Origin: Rufibacter sp. XAAS-G3-1
Lineage (GTDB): Bacteria; Bacteroidota; Bacteroidia; Cytophagales; Hymenobacteraceae
Length of the DNA: 64,000 nucleotides
Reading direction: 5' to 3'
Assembly (NCBI RefSeq): GCF_013623775.1
Contig: NZ_JABFAM010000013.1
Span: 62,001-126,000 of the forward strand
Below are positions 51,031 to 58,809 of the stretch, piece after piece. Under the pieces are notes generated by a model. That model was not told the DNA's origin. It saw nothing but the letters and a program-made list of their open reading frames with translations, and did no database searches. The first letter of the stretch is position 1; each line of letters opens with the position of its first letter. Both the position numbers and the translations under genes were made by a program.

Positions 51031-52074
51031 ATGAAAAAAATAGGAATCTTATTCGGGCAGGAAAAAACTTTTCCGCAAGCCTTTGTTGACCGCATCAACC
51101 AAAAGGGAGGAGGAGACATTACGGCAGAATTCGTGCACATTGACAAGGTGATCCAGTCAGAAGGGCCTGGGTATGATGTGATTGTAGACCGTATCTCACA
51201 GAGTGTGCCTTTTTACCGGGCCATGCTCAAGAACGCCGCCATGGCGGGTACGGCTGTTATCAACAACCCTTTCTGGTGGAGCGCAGATGAGAAGTTCTTC
51301 AACAACTCCCTGGCCGTTAGATTGGGTGTTCCGGTGCCTAAAACCGTTTTGCTGCCTTCCTGCCAAATGCCAGATGACACCACCGGCGACTCTTTCCGGA
51401 ACCTGAGTTTCCCACTGGACTGGGACGGCATCTTCAATTACGTGGGCTTCCCGGCATACATGAAACCGTTTGACGGTGGTGGCTGGCGTGATGTCTATAA
51501 ACTACATGACGCCCAGGATTTCTTTGATAAGTATAACCAGACCGGCCAATTGGTCATGATGTTGCAGGAAGAAATCATTTTCGATGATTATTTCCGGTGC
51601 TACTGCATTGGCGGCGAACACGTGCGCATCATGCAATATGAGCCCCGCAACCCGCACCATCTGCGTTATGAGCACGGCAAAGCCCCGGCTTCCAAAGAAA
51701 TTCTAGATCAGGTACGGGACTACGTTATCAAACTGAACCAGTACCTGGGGTATGACTTCAATACGGTGGAGTTTGCCATCAGAGACGGCGTTCCGTATGC
51801 CATTGATTTCTGCAACCCGGCGCCAGACGCAGAATTGACCAGCGTAGGCGAAGAGAACTTTGAGTGGGTGGTGGAGACCGCGGCCAACTATGCCATTGAA
51901 CGCGCCAAAAACCATCGGCCAGAGGCAGACAATCTTACCTGGGGCAAGTTTGTGTCTACGGGCGCAGCCAAGGCCTCTTTATTGGGTGGCCAGGCAGGAG
52001 CGGCAACGCCTATGGCCACTGAAGAGGCATCTGCCAAGCCAGCCAGAAAACCAAGAGCGAAAAAGCTAAGCTAG
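51031..52074 (+). CDS. ATP-grasp ligase (RimK-like), amidoligase cluster
   Basis: A 347-residue ATP-grasp enzyme that would couple a carboxylate to an amine through an acyl-phosphate. Pre-ATP-grasp strand MKKIGILFGQEKTFP, ATP-binding lid region FPAYMKPFDGGGWRDVYKLH, and the metal-binding block NTVEFAIRDGVPYAIDFCNPAPD are all seen. A Lys/Arg-rich tail (PARKPRAKKLS) follows an Ala-rich linker; this tail is unusual and could be an interaction arm. It starts 17 bases after the esterase gene and is followed by the GCS2 ligase in 25 bases. Substrates unknown. Confidence 0.92.
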   Translation: MKKIGILFGQEKTFPQAFVDRINQKGGGDITAEFVHIDKVIQSEGPGYDVIVDRISQSVPFYRAMLKNAAMAGTAVINNPFWWSADEKFFNNSLAVRLGVPVPKTVLLPSCQMPDDTTGDSFRNLSFPLDWDGIFNYVGFPAYMKPFDGGGWRDVYKLHDAQDFFDKYNQTGQLVMMLQEEIIFDDYFRCYCIGGEHVRIMQYEPRNPHHLRYEHGKAPASKEILDQVRDYVIKLNQYLGYDFNTVEFAIRDGVPYAIDFCNPAPDAELTSVGEENFEWVVETAANYAIERAKNHRPEADNLTWGKFVSTGAAKASLLGGQAGAATPMATEEASAKPARKPRAKKLS

Positions 52075-52099
52075 GTTCTATCTATAAATCTCGTGCACT

Positions 52100-53203
52100 A
52101 TGAATGAATTCACATTGGGAGTAGAAGAGGAGTTCATGGTGGTAGACCCTGTAACCAGGGAACTTACCTCTCATGATCAGAAGATTGTTGATGCTGCTCA
52201 AAAAATACACGAAGATCAGGTGAAAGCAGAGATGCACCAGGCGGTAGTGGAAGTGGGCACAAACATTTGCCGGAACACAGATGAGGCTCGGGCCGAGGTA
52301 ACCAAACTGCGGAAAACCGTAGCTACCCTGGCCGGAGAATTGGGGTTGCGTATTGGCGCGGCCGGTACGCACCCTTTCTCGCATTGGCAACATCAGTTAA
52401 TCACCGACCACCCGCGCTACTTTGACATTGTCAATGAACTGCAGGAAGCAGCCCGCTCTAACCTTATTTTCGGGTTGCACGTGCACGTGGGGTTTCAAAG
52501 CAGAGAGATGGCCATGCACATTGCCAATGGCGTTCGGTACTTTTTGCCGCACGTGTACGCCTTGTCCACCAATTCGCCGTTCTGGGAAGGAAGAAACACT
52601 GGTTATAAATCTTTTAGGACAAAAGTATTTGATAAATTTCCAAGAACCGGCATTCCAGATTACTTCAATAGCATAGAGGAATATGACAGCTATATCAAAC
52701 TGCTGGTGAAAACCAACTGCATTGACAACGCCAAGAAGATCTGGTGGGACGTGCGTGTACATCCCTTCTTTGATACCATAGAGTTCCGGATCTGCGACTG
52801 CCCTATGCTGGTGAATGAGACCATGGCGTTTACGGCCATTTTTCAGGCAATCTGCGCCAAACTGTACAAACTGAGAATGCAGAACCTCAAGTTTATCACC
52901 TACAGCCGGGCGCTCATCAATGAAAACAAGTGGCGTGCCGCCCGTTATGGCATTGACGGTAAGATGATTGACTTCGGCCGAGAAGCGGAAGTGAATACCC
53001 GTTCCCTGGTGCTGGAATTGCTGGACTTTATTGACGATGTGGTAGATGAATTAGGGAGCCGCGATGAAATCAACTACGTGCACCAGATTCTGGAACACGG
53101 CACCGGCGCCGACAGGCAATTGGAAGTATATAACAGAAACCAAAGTTTCTCAGATGTAGTAGATTACATTACGTCGCAAACTTTACAAGGCGTTGACGTA
53201 TAA
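52100..53203 (+). CDS. Carboxylate-amine ligase (GCS2/YbdK family)
   Basis: A 367-residue member of the glutamate-cysteine ligase 2 family (glutamine-synthetase-like fold). The N-terminal GVEEEFMVVDP has the metal-binding Glu triplet. Further conserved blocks are AEMHQAVVEVGT, HVHVGF (about 130) and WWDVRVHPFFDTIEFRICD. YbdK-type enzymes have weak gamma-glutamylcysteine activity at most, and their true substrates in such clusters are not known. It would make a second amide bond beside the ATP-grasp enzymes. Confidence 0.95.
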   Translation: MNEFTLGVEEEFMVVDPVTRELTSHDQKIVDAAQKIHEDQVKAEMHQAVVEVGTNICRNTDEARAEVTKLRKTVATLAGELGLRIGAAGTHPFSHWQHQLITDHPRYFDIVNELQEAARSNLIFGLHVHVGFQSREMAMHIANGVRYFLPHVYALSTNSPFWEGRNTGYKSFRTKVFDKFPRTGIPDYFNSIEEYDSYIKLLVKTNCIDNAKKIWWDVRVHPFFDTIEFRICDCPMLVNETMAFTAIFQAICAKLYKLRMQNLKFITYSRALINENKWRAARYGIDGKMIDFGREAEVNTRSLVLELLDFIDDVVDELGSRDEINYVHQILEHGTGADRQLEVYNRNQSFSDVVDYITSQTLQGVDV

Positions 53204-53246
53204 GGGCTCAGAAAGCAATATCTGCTGACAAGCTCTGTTATTGTAC

Positions 53247-53277
53247 TTTCAAATGAAAAGTGCAATTCGTATCTTTG
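53247..53277 (+). promoter_or_regulatory. Candidate internal promoter before the amidotransferase gene
   Basis: TTTC (53247-53250), 19 bases, then TATCTTTG (53270-53277), a match to TAnnTTTG. It lies in the only sizeable gap (97 bases) of the cluster and implies a start site just before ATG 53301. Confidence 0.5.
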
Positions 53278-53300
53278 GGTTTTACGTTTACTCCACCACA

Positions 53301-54128
53301 ATGTCTATAAAAGTTGCGATCCTTGACATGTATGATGGTCATCCCAACCAGGGAATGAAATGCATCAAGGACATATTAAAGAAATTCAGAAAGAATCATT
53401 TCGTTGATTTAACCTATGACGCCTTTGATGTAAGAGGTAAAAGCGAACTGCCAGACACCAGTTACGATATCTACATCTCTACCGGTGGCCCTGGAAGCCC
53501 TACTGAAAGCGAAGGCTCTGAATGGGAAAACAACTATTTCGCCTTCATAGATCAACTGGAAGCCATCAACAATGATCCCAGCCGGTCAGATAAAAAACAC
53601 GGTTTCTTTATTTGCCATTCTTTTCAGTTGATGTGCAGAAAGTACCAGTTAGGGAAAGTAGTCAAAAGAAGATCTACCTCTTACGGCATTTTCCCCATCT
53701 ACAAAACCGAGTATTGGGATCAGGAAGACATCTTCAGCGGGTCAGATGAGACCTTTTACGCCGTAGATTCCCGTGACTGGCAGGTGATTGAAGCAGATGA
53801 GGAACAGTTCAAAAAAATAGGTGCTAAACTGCTGGCCATTGAGAAAGAGCGTAACCATGTGAATCTGGAGCGGTGCATGATGGCCATCCGGTTTAATGAG
53901 TATTTCCTTGGTACCCAGTTCCACCCCGAGGCAGACCCCATTGGCTTGAGAACCTTCCTGTTGGAAGAAGAGAACAAGCAACGGATCATCAATGCCCACG
54001 GCGAGAAGAAGTACAATGATATGATTGAGTTACTGGAGAACCCGGTAGAGTTGGAGCTAACCCGAAAAGAAGTTATCCCCACGTTTCTCCAGAATGCCAT
54101 TAAAAGTATGCAGACCCAGGAGGTATGA
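53301..54128 (+). CDS. Class I glutamine amidotransferase
   Basis: A 275-residue class I GATase-type protein. The opening strand is MSIKVAILDMYDGHPNQGMK. Oxyanion strand YISTGGPGSPTE, nucleophile Cys105 in FFICHSFQLMC, and catalytic His208/Glu210 in GTQFHPEADP form the full triad. It would supply ammonia from glutamine, or cleave a gamma-glutamyl amide. The ATG at 53301 is chosen because a promoter lies just upstream. It overlaps the last gene by 4 bases (ATGA), so the two products are probably made in equal amounts and may form a complex. Confidence 0.92.
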   Translation: MSIKVAILDMYDGHPNQGMKCIKDILKKFRKNHFVDLTYDAFDVRGKSELPDTSYDIYISTGGPGSPTESEGSEWENNYFAFIDQLEAINNDPSRSDKKHGFFICHSFQLMCRKYQLGKVVKRRSTSYGIFPIYKTEYWDQEDIFSGSDETFYAVDSRDWQVIEADEEQFKKIGAKLLAIEKERNHVNLERCMMAIRFNEYFLGTQFHPEADPIGLRTFLLEEENKQRIINAHGEKKYNDMIELLENPVELELTRKEVIPTFLQNAIKSMQTQEV

Positions 54129-55312
54129 TCAAGGAAATCAGGGAGAAGTTTAATGCCGCCTTTACGCAGGAAGCGTACCAGAATCTGTTGGCGGAACTAG
54201 ATAGGCAACTGGGTATCCCACTAGGGTTCAGAGTGGCCGAAACTCCTGTTTTCATTGACCAGGCTTTCAAGCAGAAGCTGATGGCAGCCGGTGATGATCT
54301 GGTCAATACTATCCTCAGAAAGGACTTCAAGCAGATTACAGAAAAATCTATCCCGCAAGAATGGAAGACCGCCCATGAAAATGAGCGGCCTCACTTTCTT
54401 ACCTTTGATTTTGCCGTCTGCCGTGATGCCAATGGGGAATTAACTCCCAAGCTAATCGAACTGCAAGGCTTTCCGTCTTTGTATGGTTTTCAGGCCGAAT
54501 TGGCGAAACAATACCAAAACCATTTCCCGGTCATTGCTAACTTAACGCCTTATTTCCAACAGCAGGGAGAACAGCAGTACCTAGATCTGCTCCGCCAAAC
54601 CGTGGTGGGGCCGCACCAACCCCAAGAGGTAATCTTGCTTGATATTCAGGCAAAAGAGCAGAAAACAGCCGTTGACTTCTTTGTCACAGCCCGTTTTCTG
54701 GGGATTGAGATTGTGGCCCTAGAAGACCTCAAACAAGTAGAGAACCGGTTTTTCTACACCAAAGACGGCGTGGAGTACCCTGTCAAGAAGATCTACAACC
54801 GCTTAATTTTTGACGAGGTAGAAAACAGGGAGGAGGCCTTCAAGAACGTTCCAGACCTGTTGACTACTGATCAGATTGAATGGGTAGGGCACCCCAACTG
54901 GTTTTACCGCATCAGCAAGTACACCATGCCTTTTCTGGAGAGTGAGTTCGTCCCGCACACCACTTTTCTGTCTGAGGTGAAAACCTTGCCCACCAATCTC
55001 TCTGACTACGTTCTGAAACCGCTTTTCTCTTTTGCGGGCCAAGGCGTGATCATAGATGTTTCTGAATCTGACCTCCATTCTGTAAAAGACCCCGAAAACT
55101 GGGTGCTACAGGAAAAAGTCGCCTATGAACCCGTGATCCAAGCCCCAGACGGTTTGGTGAAATGCGAGATCAGGTTGATGTACCTGTGGCCTGACGGCGA
55201 TGAAAAACCCACGCTAGCCATTAACTTAGCCAGGCTAAGCCGCGGCAAGATGATTGGCGTTCGCTACAACAGCAATTTTGACTGGGTGGGTGGAACCGTT
55301 TGTCTTTTCTAG
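54125..55312 (+). CDS. Second ATP-grasp ligase, amidoligase cluster
   Basis: A 395-residue ATP-grasp-type protein, only distantly similar to the first. Visible blocks are RPHFLTFDFAVCRDANGELT, PKLIELQGFPSLYGFQ (acidic metal-type motif), a lid SDYVLKPLFSFAGQGVIIDV and the C-terminal CEIRLMYLWPDGDEKPTLAI. The last residues (SNFDWVGGTVCLF) are hydrophobic. The 4-base overlap with the amidotransferase suggests that ammonia or an amine is delivered to this enzyme. Substrate unknown. It ends the operon; no terminator is obvious within 100 bases. Confidence 0.88.
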   Translation: MIKEIREKFNAAFTQEAYQNLLAELDRQLGIPLGFRVAETPVFIDQAFKQKLMAAGDDLVNTILRKDFKQITEKSIPQEWKTAHENERPHFLTFDFAVCRDANGELTPKLIELQGFPSLYGFQAELAKQYQNHFPVIANLTPYFQQQGEQQYLDLLRQTVVGPHQPQEVILLDIQAKEQKTAVDFFVTARFLGIEIVALEDLKQVENRFFYTKDGVEYPVKKIYNRLIFDEVENREEAFKNVPDLLTTDQIEWVGHPNWFYRISKYTMPFLESEFVPHTTFLSEVKTLPTNLSDYVLKPLFSFAGQGVIIDVSESDLHSVKDPENWVLQEKVAYEPVIQAPDGLVKCEIRLMYLWPDGDEKPTLAINLARLSRGKMIGVRYNSNFDWVGGTVCLF

Positions 55313-55440
55313 TGCCAATATCTCTATTCCTTTCTGCGCTGTAGCTGGCTTCTTAGAGCGGTTGGCAGATGCATGCCTTACGCTGTTGCCTTGGCTTGTC
55401 TGCTTTTGTGTGGGACTAGTAGGTGCATGCCGTTTGCTGT

Positions 55441-55630
55441 TCCCTTGGCTTGTCCGCTTTTCTCGTGGGTGCACGTGCTGTATTGTTTCATCTGCTCCGG
55501 TAAGCGCTCACGGCCGCGGGGCCGCGTCTTCCCCTCTCGCGCTGCCCTTTCGGCCTGTGACGCCTTTTTCGCTTAGTTTTGCCAATCTAGGGCCAAAAGC
55601 GAGGCGCGCTCGGGGAAGACTGGAACTGGG
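55441..55630 (+). repeat. ~190-bp dispersed structured repeat, copy 2
   Basis: Matches 28454-28645. In both places a CCCCTCC/GGAGGGG hairpin follows at some distance (55859-55893 here). Differences between copies fall both in loops and in stems. Confidence 0.75.
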
Positions 55631-55676
55631 GAAAGTAATGGAAGAGTAGTAGTTGGTGGTTAGTATACCCAATCCC

Positions 55677-55799
55677 ACTCTTCCGGAGTTCCACTCCGGA
55701 AGCAACCTGCCGGGGAGTTCCACTCCCTTTCTTTTGCCGTGGCTCCCGGCGGAGTGGAACTCCGCCGCAGACAGGTTCGGGAGTAGAACTCCCGAACAG
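55677..55799 (-). repeat. Compound four-hairpin repeat, copy 3 (inverted)
   Basis: The reverse order of the hairpins at 1077-1199; the GTTCGGGAGT/ACTCCCGAAC stem is now at the right end. Confidence 0.85.
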
Positions 55800-55960
55800 C
55801 AAGGGATATTTTATGTGATTGGCTATCACTGGTTGTATTGCCCTCTTCTCCTTAAAATGCGTATTCCCCTCCTCGGAGGGGCAGGGGTGGGTTCTGTTTC
55901 TCTTCGCAATACCGCGACCTTGTAGCATCTTTAGACCTGCGAGCGTCTCCGCCAGTGCCA

Positions 55961-56000
55961 ATTCTGGCCCGTTTTCCGCAAAACAGCCTCATAACGCATC
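55961..56000. repeat. GTTTT palindrome (degenerate)
   Basis: ATTCTGGCCCGTTTTCCGC with AAAACAGCCTCATAACGC; pairing is imperfect on the outer arms. Confidence 0.55.
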
Positions 56001-56133
56001 ATTGAGGCTGCGGACGAGACTTCTGTGTAAGGTCAGTTATAAGTCAAGGGAGTAGATTTGCGCCATAGGTGCTAGGGTGTAAAGTTTGTAGAGCAGGAGT
56101 TGTTTTTGATGCGTTTTCAAGAAATCAGCTTCA

Positions 56134-56174
56134 AAACGAAGCAGCCTCACCGGGTGGGTGAGGCTGCTTCGTTT
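56134..56174 (-). terminator. Strong terminator of sucC
   Basis: AAACGAAGCAGCCTCAC and GTGAGGCTGCTTCGTTT form a perfect 17-bp stem with a 7-base loop, 18 bases after the sucC stop. Confidence 0.92.
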
Positions 56175-56192
56175 ACGTTTAATGAAGTAAGA

Positions 56193-57389
56193 TTACGCAG
56201 TCGCTAAAACTTCTTTTACTTTCTGGGCAGCATCTTTCAGAAGAACGGCAGAGAATACTTTCAGGCCAGACTCGTCAATGATACGGGCACCTTCCTCGGC
56301 GTTGGTGCCTTGTAGGCGCACAATAATCGGAACTTTAATGTCTCCAATGTTTTTGTAGGCTTCCACTACCCCGTTGGCCACACGGTCGCAACGCACGATA
56401 CCCCCGAAGATGTTGATCAGGATGGCTTTCACGTTAGGGTCTTGCAGGATCAGACGGAAACCGGCTTCCACGGTTTGGGCGTTGGCCCCGCCTCCTACGT
56501 CCAGGAAGTTAGCGGGCTCGCCGCCCGAAAGCTTGATGATGTCCATGGTGGCCATGGCCAGACCGGCACCGTTCACCATACAGCCCACGTTGCCGTCCAG
56601 CTTCACATAGTTCAGGTTGCTTTTGCTGGCTTCCACTTCCAACGGGTCTTCCTCGGCGGTGTCGCGCAGGTCAGCCAGGTCTTTGTGACGGAACAGGGCG
56701 TTGTCGTCCAGATCTACTTTGCCGTCAACGGCCAGAATTTTATTGTCTGAGGTCTTCAACACGGGGTTGATCTCAAACATGGAAGCGTCAGTATCCAGGT
56801 ACGCCTTGTACAGGTTGGTCAGGAACTTGGTGAACTCTTTGAACGCCTCGCCCTGTAACCCGAAGGCAAAGGCAATCTTGTTGGCTTGGAACGGACGAAG
56901 GCCAACCGCGGGGTCAATCCACTCCTTGAAGATTTTCTCCGGCGTGTGCTCGGCTACTTCTTCAATGTCCATGCCGCCCTCGGTAGAGGCCATGATCACG
57001 TTCTGACCTTTGGCACGATCCAATAAGATAGAGACGTAATATTCTTTGGGCTCAGAGTCGCCGGGATAATAGACATCCTGCGCCACCAATACCTTGTTTA
57101 CTTTCTTTCCTTCCGGGCCGGTTTGGTGCGTGATGAGTTGCATGCCAATGATCTGGCCGGCAATCTCTTTCACCTGCTCCAGGTTTTTGGCCAATTTCAC
57201 CCCGCCGCCTTTCCCACGGCCGCCCGCATGAATCTGGGCTTTGATAACGTGCCAGCCAGTGCCGGTTTCCTCGGTTAAACGCTTCGCCGCCGCTACCGCC
57301 TCTTCAGGGGTTTCAGCCACAATGCCTTCCTGAATTCTAACGCCGTAGCGTTTCAGAATGTCTTTCGCCTGGTACTCGTGTATATTCAT
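56193..57389 (-). CDS. sucC: Succinyl-CoA synthetase (ADP-forming) beta subunit
   Basis: A 398-residue TCA-cycle subunit that with SucD converts succinyl-CoA to succinate while phosphorylating [20 protein letters not shown] is the standard start. The ATP-grasp part includes [40 protein letters not shown] is the metal block, and the C-terminal CoA-ligase domain has [13 protein letters not shown] and [15 protein letters not shown]. Full-length. sucD is not adjacent, which is common in Bacteroidetes. Confidence 0.98.
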   Translation of the reverse strand: MNIHEYQAKDILKRYGVRIQEGIVAETPEEAVAAAKRLTEETGTGWHVIKAQIHAGGRGKGGGVKLAKNLEQVKEIAGQIIGMQLITHQTGPEGKKVNKVLVAQDVYYPGDSEPKEYYVSILLDRAKGQNVIMASTEGGMDIEEVAEHTPEKIFKEWIDPAVGLRPFQANKIAFAFGLQGEAFKEFTKFLTNLYKAYLDTDASMFEINPVLKTSDNKILAVDGKVDLDDNALFRHKDLADLRDTAEEDPLEVEASKSNLNYVKLDGNVGCMVNGAGLAMATMDIIKLSGGEPANFLDVGGGANAQTVEAGFRLILQDPNVKAILINIFGGIVRCDRVANGVVEAYKNIGDIKVPIIVRLQGTNAEEGARIIDESGLKVFSAVLLKDAAQKVKEVLATA

Positions 57390-57416
57390 GAGGTTAGGTT
57401 GATGTTTTTAGGTGCA

Positions 57417-57447
57417 CGAAAGTAAGACTTTCAAGGTTCTTTTCAAA
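57417..57447 (-). promoter_or_regulatory. sucC promoter
   Basis: On the minus strand: TTTG (57447-57444), 19 bases, then TACTTTCG (57424-57417), a variant -7 box, ~28 bases before the sucC start codon. The -33 box lies inside the inverted repeat at 57428-57489. Confidence 0.5.
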
Positions 57448-57489
57448 ACAAAGCCGTTGGGGGCTTCGTTTTGAAAAGAACCTTGAAAG
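57428..57489. repeat. Perfect 22-bp inverted repeat at the sucC promoter
   Basis: CTTTCAAGGTTCTTTTCAAAAC (57428-57449, split here as CTTTCAAGGTTC plus TTTTCAAAAC) is the exact complement of 57468-57489, with an inner AAGCC/GGCTT stem. It is not a member of the GTTTT family. It covers the sucC -33 box. Confidence 0.85.
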
Positions 57490-57764
57490 AGTCCTGAGTT
57501 CTGAGTCGCGAGTCCTGAGTCAAAGAGAAATGGTGAAAGTAGGATTTAGCTATAAAAGAGTCTTCCGTTTTTGGCCTAATTTCCAAAAAGGGAGCCTAAA
57601 ACACTTGTCGGCACTTCCTAACTCAGGACTCAGAACTCAAGACTCAGAACTCAGGACTCAGAACTAAAGCCCCAAGACTCAGAACTCAGAACTCTTTTCC
57701 CCGTTACTGCACAACAGCGGCTTATTTGCAAATGCCGCCTGCGTCCGCTTCTTTTGTAGTACCC
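57490..57764. other. Gap with ACTCAGAACTC direct repeats
   Basis: 57491-57520 has AGTCCTGAGTTCTGAGTC-type units; 57617-57692 has five or six ACTCAGGACTCAGAACTC-type units on the opposite strand sense; a GTTTT palindrome is at 57565-57603. The same unit recurs at 58780-58805. Confidence 0.7.
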
Positions 57765-58454
57765 ATGAGTATAGAGAAACCAATTTTGTTAGAGGCCCGC
57801 GGGCTGTTTAAGTCCTACGGAAAGCTTCCGGTCTTGAAAGGCATTGACCTCACCATCGGCGAAGCCGAAGTGGTGTCTATTGTGGGCGCCTCTGGGGCGG
57901 GGAAAAGCACGCTGCTGCATTTGTTGGGGACGCTGGATGCGCCCGATGCCGGTGATGTGTACCTGCACGGGCAGAAAATCTCGGGCATGAGCAACAAAGA
58001 AGTAGCCCGTTTCCGGAACCGCAACATTGGTTTCATCTTCCAGTTCCATAACCTGCTGCCCGAGTTTTCGGCCCTGGAGAATGTGTGCCTGCCCGGCTTT
58101 CTGGCCGATAGGCCCGAGAAAGAAGTAGAGACCCGTGCCCGGGAATTGCTGCAGATGCTGGGCTTGGCCGAAAGGGTAGACCATAAACCTTCTGAAATGA
58201 GCGGGGGCGAACAGCAGCGCACCGCCGTGGCCCGCGCCCTCATCAACTCGCCCAAACTCATCTTCGCCGATGAACCCAGCGGGAACCTGGACTCCAAGAA
58301 CGCCGAGGAACTGCACCAGATTTTCTTTAAACTTCGCGAAGACCTGGGCCAGACCTTCGTGCTCGTCACCCACAACCCCGTTCTGGCAGACATGGCCGAC
58401 CGCAAACTCACCATGAAAGACGGTTTCCTGCTGCAACCCGAAGAGGTGGAATAA
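57765..58454 (+). CDS. ABC transporter ATP-binding protein, LolD/MacB type
   Basis: A 229-residue ATPase. Walker A GASGAGKSTLLHLLG, Q-loop IFQFHNLLPEFSALENV, signature MSGGEQQRTAVARALINSPK, Walker B LIFADEPSGNLDSKNA and the H-loop VTHN are all present. The IGFIFQFHNLLPEF block is typical of LolD, which with LolCE moves lipoproteins to the outer membrane; the MacB family has the same ATPase form. No permease is adjacent, as often seen in Bacteroidetes. ATG 57765 is preferred over 57726. Confidence 0.93.
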   Translation: MSIEKPILLEARGLFKSYGKLPVLKGIDLTIGEAEVVSIVGASGAGKSTLLHLLGTLDAPDAGDVYLHGQKISGMSNKEVARFRNRNIGFIFQFHNLLPEFSALENVCLPGFLADRPEKEVETRARELLQMLGLAERVDHKPSEMSGGEQQRTAVARALINSPKLIFADEPSGNLDSKNAEELHQIFFKLREDLGQTFVLVTHNPVLADMADRKLTMKDGFLLQPEEVE

Positions 58455-58533
58455 TTCTGGTAAAGACACTCGTAGGTCTAAAGACACTGCGAGTTCAGTC
58501 TACTTTCCCATAAACTAGCGTAAATCAATAAAG

Positions 58534-58592
58534 CCTGGCGCGAGACTCCAGTCTAGTGACGCGGGATGATGCGAGTCTCCAGCCTCACCGAA
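58534..58592. repeat. GCGAGACTC two-hairpin element, copy 4 (3'-truncated)
   Basis: CGCGAGACTCCAGTCTAGTG, then GCGAGTCTCCAGCCTCACCG; it breaks off where the CGGGAACCACC tail should start and runs into another hairpin. Confidence 0.75.
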
Positions 58593-58633
58593 AGCAAAAG
58601 GCAGGAAGGTTAATTCCTGCCTTTTGCTTTCGG
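58588..58633 (+). terminator. 20-bp hairpin after the LolD-type gene
   Basis: CCGAAAGCAAAAGGCAGGAA (58588-58607) pairs perfectly with 58614-58633 across a GGTTAA loop. Its right arm is the first part of the tandem repeat. Confidence 0.75.
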
Positions 58634-58744
58634 CCTGTTTTAAGCCAATTTTCTCAATTCCTGCCTTTTGCTTTCGGCCTGTTTTAAGCCAATTTTCTCA
58701 ATTCCTGCCTTTTGCTTTCGGCCTGTTTTAAGCCAATTTTCTCA
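58613..58744. repeat. Three identical 44-bp tandem repeats
   Basis: Units at 58613-58656, 58657-58700 and 58701-58744 are identical. Each starts ATTCCTGCCTTTTGCTTTCG and holds CCTGTTTTAAGCCAATTTTC, a half of the GTTTT family. The unit repeats one arm of the hairpin at 58588-58633. Copy number may vary between strains. Confidence 0.97.
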
Positions 58745-58809
58745 AAACAACCCTAAAACGAGCTAACTTCCTGCCATTTAACTCAGAACTCAAGACTCAG
58801 AACTCCACT

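Larger units (their letters stand above)
55313..56192. other. Repeat mosaic between the amidoligase cluster and sucC
   Basis: Duplicated GCATGCC..CTTGGCTTGTC units (55371-55416 and 55424-55470), the ~190-bp repeat 55441-55630, compound hairpins 55677-55799, a CCCCTCC hairpin 55859-55893, a GTTTT palindrome 55961-56000 and the sucC terminator. No gene seen. Confidence 0.75.
58455..58809. other. Gap between convergent LolD-type and MFS genes
   Basis: GCGAGACTC element 58534-58592 (truncated), hairpin 58588-58633, triple 44-bp tandem repeat 58613-58744 and ACTCAGAACTC units 58780-58805. Confidence 0.8.

Noticed and set aside
49346-55312. Amidoligase cluster as cyanophycin or glutathionylspermidine synthesis
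   Set aside because: No Mur-ligase-like cyanophycin synthetase or CHAP amidase domain is present, and the GCS2 plus class I GATase combination does not fit either pathway.
56053-56060. TAGATTTG, a match to the -7 box
   Set aside because: No -33 partner and no plus-strand gene follows; the next gene is convergent.
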